DNA of 64,000 nucleotides, taken from the NCBI GenBank assembly GCA_016703265.1, contig JADJCK010000003.1, forward strand, positions 372,001-436,000, given 5' to 3'. Below are positions 60,269 through 64,000 of this stretch, piece by piece (positions within the stretch are counted from its first letter, which is position 1; each line of letters begins with the position of its first letter). Under the pieces are notes generated by a model, which was not told the origin of the DNA, did no database searches, and saw only the letters and a list, made by a program, of their open reading frames with translations. The translations under genes were made by a program, and so were the position numbers. Source of the stretch: a bacterium (GTDB taxonomy: Bacteria; Krumholzibacteriota; Krumholzibacteriia; LZORAL124-64-63).

Positions 60269-61133
60269 TGCTTTCACCTTCCCTGACTGTCGAGAACATC
60301 GAATCCAGCTCGTTCACCGCGATCATGATCTGGGCGCCGACCTTCTCGGCGATCCCGACCCCCAGCCCGAGCCGTTCGCTCGCGCTCTTGTCCAGGCGAT
60401 AGCTCAGGCCATCGGCGCCGCCGCCGAAGCCGAAGTCCATGCAGAGGATGTCCGCCACGTGCACCAGGTCGGCCAGCTCGCGCCGGTTCTCCTCGGCGCG
60501 CGAGGGCTGGTGGTGCCAGCGCACGGCATCGCACACGTCGTCCGGCAGGTTCCAGGTGCGCAGCAGTTCGGCCGCCACTTCGGCGTGGTCGATGCCCAGG
60601 ACCATCTGCTCGGCCTCGTTGAAGGCCAAGCCGTCCATGCGCATGACTTCCTTGATGGGCTCGTCGTCCACTTCGACGAAGGTGCCCAGCACGATCTTGC
60701 CCATGTCGTGCAGCAGGCCGGCCGTGAAGGCCTCGCCGCGGCACTCCAGTTCCAGTTCAGCGGCCACCAGCTCGGCGCAGATCGCCGTCGCGATCGAATG
60801 CCGCCAGAGCCCCTCGGAATCCATGTCGTAGCCCTTGATGGGCTTGCGCACCAGGGGCGCCACCGACATGCAGAGGACCATCTGGAAGATCCGGTTGGTG
60901 CCCAGGCGCACGATCGCTTCCTTGACCGTGCGAATGGAGCGCGACCAGCCGAAATAGGCGGAATTGGACAGCTGCAGCACGTTGGCCGTGAGTCCCGGAT
61001 CGTATTCGATCATCCGCGCGAGGGCGTCGAAGTTGACGTCCGGCTCGTTGAGATACTGCCGCAGCTTGATCACCACCGACGGCAGGGACGGGACCGTCTG
61101 GATCCTGGCCAGGATTGTTTCGCGCTCGCTCAC
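60243..61133 (-). CDS. HDOD-domain signalling protein
   Basis: 296 residues, start GTG overlapping the cheD stop (GTGA). PSLPSVVIKLRQYLNEPDVNFDALARMIEYDPGLTANVLQLSNSAYFG and the HD-like AFTAGLLHDMGKIVLGTF are the HDOD signature; HAEVAAELLRTWNLPDDVCDAVRWHHQPS continues it. HDOD proteins are HD-GYP relatives usually lacking phosphodiesterase residues and act in signalling and motility. Unusual as an internal member of a che operon. Confidence 0.88.
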   Translation of the reverse strand: MSERETILARIQTVPSLPSVVIKLRQYLNEPDVNFDALARMIEYDPGLTANVLQLSNSAYFGWSRSIRTVKEAIVRLGTNRIFQMVLCMSVAPLVRKPIKGYDMDSEGLWRHSIATAICAELVAAELELECRGEAFTAGLLHDMGKIVLGTFVEVDDEPIKEVMRMDGLAFNEAEQMVLGIDHAEVAAELLRTWNLPDDVCDAVRWHHQPSRAEENRRELADLVHVADILCMDFGFGGGADGLSYRLDKSASERLGLGVGIAEKVGAQIMIAVNELDSMFSTVREGESNGVQHSAR

Positions 61134-61651
61134 AGCTCCACCTCCTGTCCCTCGGACTTCACCGTGGTGCGTCCGTCAGCCATGTTCAGGTAGAGTGTGC
61201 GCGCCTTGCTGCCGCCCACGTCTTCCTTGGCAATGAGAATGTTGTTCTTCCAGAGGAACTTGCGGAGGATCGTGTAGTTGCGCTGCCCGATCCGGAAAGT
61301 CTCTTCCTTGCCCAGGGGCGAACCCGCGCCGGCCACCTTGGCGATCAGGTTCTGCCGCTGCGCGCCCGCCTGGTACATGTCATGGAGCATGGCGGCGACG
61401 CCCGTGTCCACGAACATGTAGGGCTTGAGGCGCGCCTTCTCAGGGTCGATTTTCGACATCGGCAGCATGCAGTGGATCATCGCGCCGACACCCGCCAGCG
61501 GATCATAGAGCGTGAGGCCGACGCACGATCCCAGCGAGTACGTGACGATGACGTCTTCGCGGTTCCGCGAGAGCTTCATGTCGCTGATGTCCACGCAGAT
61601 GCTGCGCCTGGAGCGCAGGCTCTGTCCGGGCCTCTCGATGACTTGAGTCAA
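61130..61651 (-). CDS. cheD: Chemoreceptor glutamine deamidase CheD
   Basis: 173 residues from the TTG at 61651, overlapping the cheR stop (TTGA). The catalytic triad is readable: Thr/Ser and Cys in VTYSLGSCVGLTLYDP and His in GAMIHCMLP. Also RLKPYMFVDTGVAAMLHDM and the GQRN segment. CheD deamidates receptor glutamines and stimulates CheC/CheX, consistent with the cheX genes nearby. Confidence 0.92.
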   Translation of the reverse strand: MTQVIERPGQSLRSRRSICVDISDMKLSRNREDVIVTYSLGSCVGLTLYDPLAGVGAMIHCMLPMSKIDPEKARLKPYMFVDTGVAAMLHDMYQAGAQRQNLIAKVAGAGSPLGKEETFRIGQRNYTILRKFLWKNNILIAKEDVGGSKARTLYLNMADGRTTVKSEGQEVEL

Positions 61652-62523
61652 GGTCTCACCCCGTCCTTCAGCCGTTCGTAGATCGAAGGTCGGATCACGC
61701 GGAAGCAATCGGACATCCCGATGAGCGTCTCGGCGTGACCCACGAGCAGATAGCCGCCCGGCTTGAGAAGCCGCGCAAACTCCCTGACCATGCGTTCCCT
61801 CTGAGGCCGGTCGAAATAGATCATCGCGTTCCGACAGAAGATGACGTCGAAGGTGCCGCGAATCGGATACGGCATCGCCTTGAAGTTCAGGCGGCGGAAC
61901 ATCACCAGCCGCCGCAACTCCGGCTTCACTTCGTAGAGCGTCTCGCCCCCCGCGCTCACGCGGGTGAAGCAGGTGCGCCGACGAGCCTCGGGCACGGTCG
62001 ACAGACGCCCCTCGGGATACCGCCCCGCCTGGGCCTCCGCCAGCACGCGGGTGCTGATGTCGGTGGCCAGGATGCGGATATCCGCGTTCCGGCGCCCGTT
62101 CGGGGTACCGACGGTCATCGCGATCGAGTACGGCTCCTCGCCGGTCGAGCACGCCGCGGACCAGATGCGGAGACGTTCCGCACCCTGCCTGGCCCAGCCT
62201 TCCGTCACCTCGGACAGGAACTGGAAATGCTCGTCCTCGCGGAAGAAGTGCGTAACGTTGGTCGAGACGGCATCGATGAGCTGGACCAGCTCTTCTCCCG
62301 TCCTGTCCTGGCGCAGAAGCTCCAGGTACTCGCCGAACGACGACATGCCGAGGGCGCGCAGGCGCAACGAAACCCGCGCCTCGACCAGCGCGCGCTTGTT
62401 GTCCTGGAGGACGATGCCGGTCTGGTCGAACAGCAGCTTCTGGTACGCCGCCAGCTCCGCCGGCGTCATCCCCGTTGCTGCCGGCCGGTCCAGGACCGCC
62501 GCATCCCTGCGCCCCGCGTTCAT
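61648..62523 (-). CDS. cheR: Chemotaxis protein methyltransferase CheR
   Basis: 291 residues. Helical N-terminal domain (LLFDQTGIVLQDNKRALVEARVSLRLRALG) and a SAM-binding domain with WSAACSTGEEPYSIAM, ILATDISTRVLAEA and FDVIFCRNAMIYFDRPQRERMV. Methylates receptor glutamates. The ATG shares one base with the cheW stop. Confidence 0.95.
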   Translation of the reverse strand: MNAGRRDAAVLDRPAATGMTPAELAAYQKLLFDQTGIVLQDNKRALVEARVSLRLRALGMSSFGEYLELLRQDRTGEELVQLIDAVSTNVTHFFREDEHFQFLSEVTEGWARQGAERLRIWSAACSTGEEPYSIAMTVGTPNGRRNADIRILATDISTRVLAEAQAGRYPEGRLSTVPEARRRTCFTRVSAGGETLYEVKPELRRLVMFRRLNFKAMPYPIRGTFDVIFCRNAMIYFDRPQRERMVREFARLLKPGGYLLVGHAETLIGMSDCFRVIRPSIYERLKDGVRP

Positions 62524-63023
62524 CAGTTCGCAGCCTGCATGACGGCTTCCATCTCGGTGCCGCTCATCACGCGGTCGATATCCAACAGGATCACGACCTT
62601 GTTCTCGAGCTTGCCCATGCCGGTGATGAAGTCGGCTTCTTCCATGCCGCCGCCGAAGCTCGGGGGCGGCTCGATCTGGCCGTCACCGATGTTCAGCACT
62701 TCCGAGACCTCGTCGACGATGATGCCCATCGTGATCTCGCGGTCCACATAACGGACCTGGACCACGATGATGCACGTCTTCTCGGTGTCGGCCACGGCCG
62801 GCATCTTGAACTTCTTGCGAAGGCTCACGATGGGGATCACGCGACCGCGCAGGTTGATCACGCCGCGAACATAGTCCGGCGTCCGCGGCACGCGGGTGAT
62901 GCCCATCATGCCGTTGATCTCCTGCACCTTCAGGATCTCCAGCCCGTATTCCTCTTCGCCCAGGATGAACGAGAGGAATTTCCCCGCCTGCGCGATCCTG
63001 GCGGCCGTCGATTCCGTTGCCAT
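62523..63023 (-). CDS. cheW: Chemotaxis coupling protein CheW
   Basis: 166 residues, SH3-like CheW fold: FILGEEEYGLEILKVQEINGMMGITRVPRTPDYVRGVINLRGRVIPIVSLRKKF and GIIVDEVSEVLNI. Links receptors to CheA. GGAGG upstream of the ATG; 58 bases after cheA. Confidence 0.95.
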   Translation of the reverse strand: MATESTAARIAQAGKFLSFILGEEEYGLEILKVQEINGMMGITRVPRTPDYVRGVINLRGRVIPIVSLRKKFKMPAVADTEKTCIIVVQVRYVDREITMGIIVDEVSEVLNIGDGQIEPPPSFGGGMEEADFITGMGKLENKVVILLDIDRVMSGTEMEAVMQAAN

Positions 63024-63081
63024 GTCCTACCTCCGTCACGGGGTGTTGCCCCGGTTGCGCCGGGCCACGCCCGGCCCGTTG

Positions 63082-64000
63082 CTAGACCGTCTGCGTTGCC
63101 GGTTCGCGTCCCTCGACGGCCTCAAGGTCGCCGTCGACGTATTCCATCGCGGGCAGGGCGCCCCCCGCGGTGACCGCCTGGTCCAGCGTGGCCGTGGCGG
63201 CGCCGCGGCAGACGCGGGAATGCGCGGTGGTGTCGACCTGGTGGGCGACACGCACGATCCCGGCGATATCGAGGATCAGGGCGACGTTGCCGTTGCTCAT
63301 GATGGCGCCGCCGGCGACGCCGTCGGTGCCCTGCATCGTCTCGCCCAGGCTCTTGATCACGATCGACTGCTGGCCCAGCAGCTCGTCGGCCATCAGGCCG
63401 ACCTTGCGTCCCTCGTCCTCGACGACGACGACCATGGCCTCTTCCGGGCGCACCTTGGCCTCGTTGACGTCGAACAGGCCGGCCAGCCGGAACAGCGGCA
63501 GGTGATTCCCCTCGAATGCGAGCATCTCGCCGCGGTCGAAGACATGCGTCACGTCGCGGGCCTGCGGCCGGATCAGCCGCACCACCGACAGCGTGGGGAT
63601 GATGTAGTGCTCCTCCCCGACGCGAATGACCATGCCCTCGATGATGGCCAGCGTGAGCGGCAGCTTGATGCTGAACGTGGAGCCCTTGCCGGGCGCCGAC
63701 GAGATGTCGACGGTTCCGCGCAGCTCCTCGATGTTCCGGCGCACGACGTCCATGCCCACACCGCGGCCGGAGATGTCGGTGACCTGCTTGGCGGTCGAGA
63801 AGCCGGGCTCGAAGATCAGCGCGAACAGGTCGCGATCGCTCGGGTTCTCGCCTTCGCGCAGCATGCCGCGGCTGATGGCCTTGGCGAGGATCGCCTCGCG
63901 GTCCAGGCCCTTGCCGTCATCCTCGATCTCGATGCAGATGTTGCCGCCCTTGTGGAACGCCCTCAGCTCGATGCGCCCCTGCGCCGGCTTGCCCAGCTTC
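63082..64000 (-). CDS. cheA: Chemotaxis histidine kinase CheA, C-terminal part (cut by window edge)
   Basis: 306 codons to the right edge. Nucleotide-binding boxes: IEIEDDGKGLD (N/G1-like), FEPGFSTAKQVTDISGRGVGMDVVRRNIEELRGTVDISS (F and G boxes) and GKGSTFSIKLPLTLAIIEG, then the CheW-like regulatory domain (EEHYIIPTLSVVRLIRP, FEGNHLPLFRLAGLF, VGLMADELLGQQSIVIKSLG, NVALILDIAGIV). The HPt and dimerisation domains lie beyond the window. A ~45-residue acidic tail follows the CheW-like domain. Confidence 0.94.
   Translation of the reverse strand, partial: KLGKPAQGRIELRAFHKGGNICIEIEDDGKGLDREAILAKAISRGMLREGENPSDRDLFALIFEPGFSTAKQVTDISGRGVGMDVVRRNIEELRGTVDISSAPGKGSTFSIKLPLTLAIIEGMVIRVGEEHYIIPTLSVVRLIRPQARDVTHVFDRGEMLAFEGNHLPLFRLAGLFDVNEAKVRPEEAMVVVVEDEGRKVGLMADELLGQQSIVIKSLGETMQGTDGVAGGAIMSNGNVALILDIAGIVRVAHQVDTTAHSRVCRGAATATLDQAVTAGGALPAMEYVDGDLEAVEGREPATQTV

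Overview
The window is high-GC, densely coded DNA from a Gram-negative bacterium: it carries porins, outer-membrane and lipoprotein genes, and secreted proteins with FlgD-like C-terminal tails. Long secreted proteins ending in an NPFNP...RMSLVR tail, lipoproteins with a WDNPFDP start, and the gene mix point to an FCB-superphylum candidate lineage (Eisenbacteria/Krumholzibacteriota-like). That placement is inference, not proven. Non-ATG starts are common (GTG; TTG in rlmH, nuoB, cheB, cheD, a porin and a lipoprotein), as are 4-base stop/start overlaps.

Layout. 0-9.1 kb is an accessory region: an IS91-type transposase running off the left edge, a DTW-domain tRNA-modification protein, a secreted alpha/beta hydrolase, two large paralogous secreted proteins with a small one between them, and three copies of a ~92-bp double-palindrome repeat. 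9.1-21.8 kb (minus strand) holds a KefB-like antiporter and an 11-gene complex I operon, nuoABCDHIJKLMN, with no nuoE/F/G; a sigma70-type promoter with an inverted repeat at +1 precedes nuoA. 22-32.8 kb holds rlmH, a PEGA-domain protein, lipoproteins, a probable selenoprotein of the DUF6132 type (in-frame UGA), an octaheme cytochrome c, a beta-CASP metallo-hydrolase, an ECF sigma/membrane partner pair and a secreted Cys-pair repeat protein. 33-41 kb holds a winged-helix/beta-propeller regulator, a thioredoxin-like protein, a pseudouridine-synthase/methyltransferase fusion, a membrane protein and the ABC-F factor EttA. 41-45 kb has two paralogous secreted proteins with a common C-terminal tag and an IS110-type element between them. 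45-54.6 kb has an M14 carboxypeptidase, a frameshifted barrel gene, a porin, a Fur/PerR-like regulator with peroxiredoxin, an OB-fold lipoprotein and pgi. 54.7-64 kb has thiI and a large chemotaxis locus (cheA-W-R-D-HDOD-cheY-cheX-cheB on minus; cheY, a double CheX and an unknown protein on plus).

Most unusual. Between 51.37 and 52.27 kb lie three long hairpins at the 3' ends of three genes. Their arms are unrelated in sequence, but all three enclose the same 26-nt centre, always in the same orientation relative to the gene they follow. The far arms of two of them carry degenerate inverted copies of the coding 3' end of the adjacent gene. I know of no described element with this design. The probable UGA-decoding DUF6132 gene at 26.07 kb and the shared C-terminal tag on secreted proteins are the next best leads.
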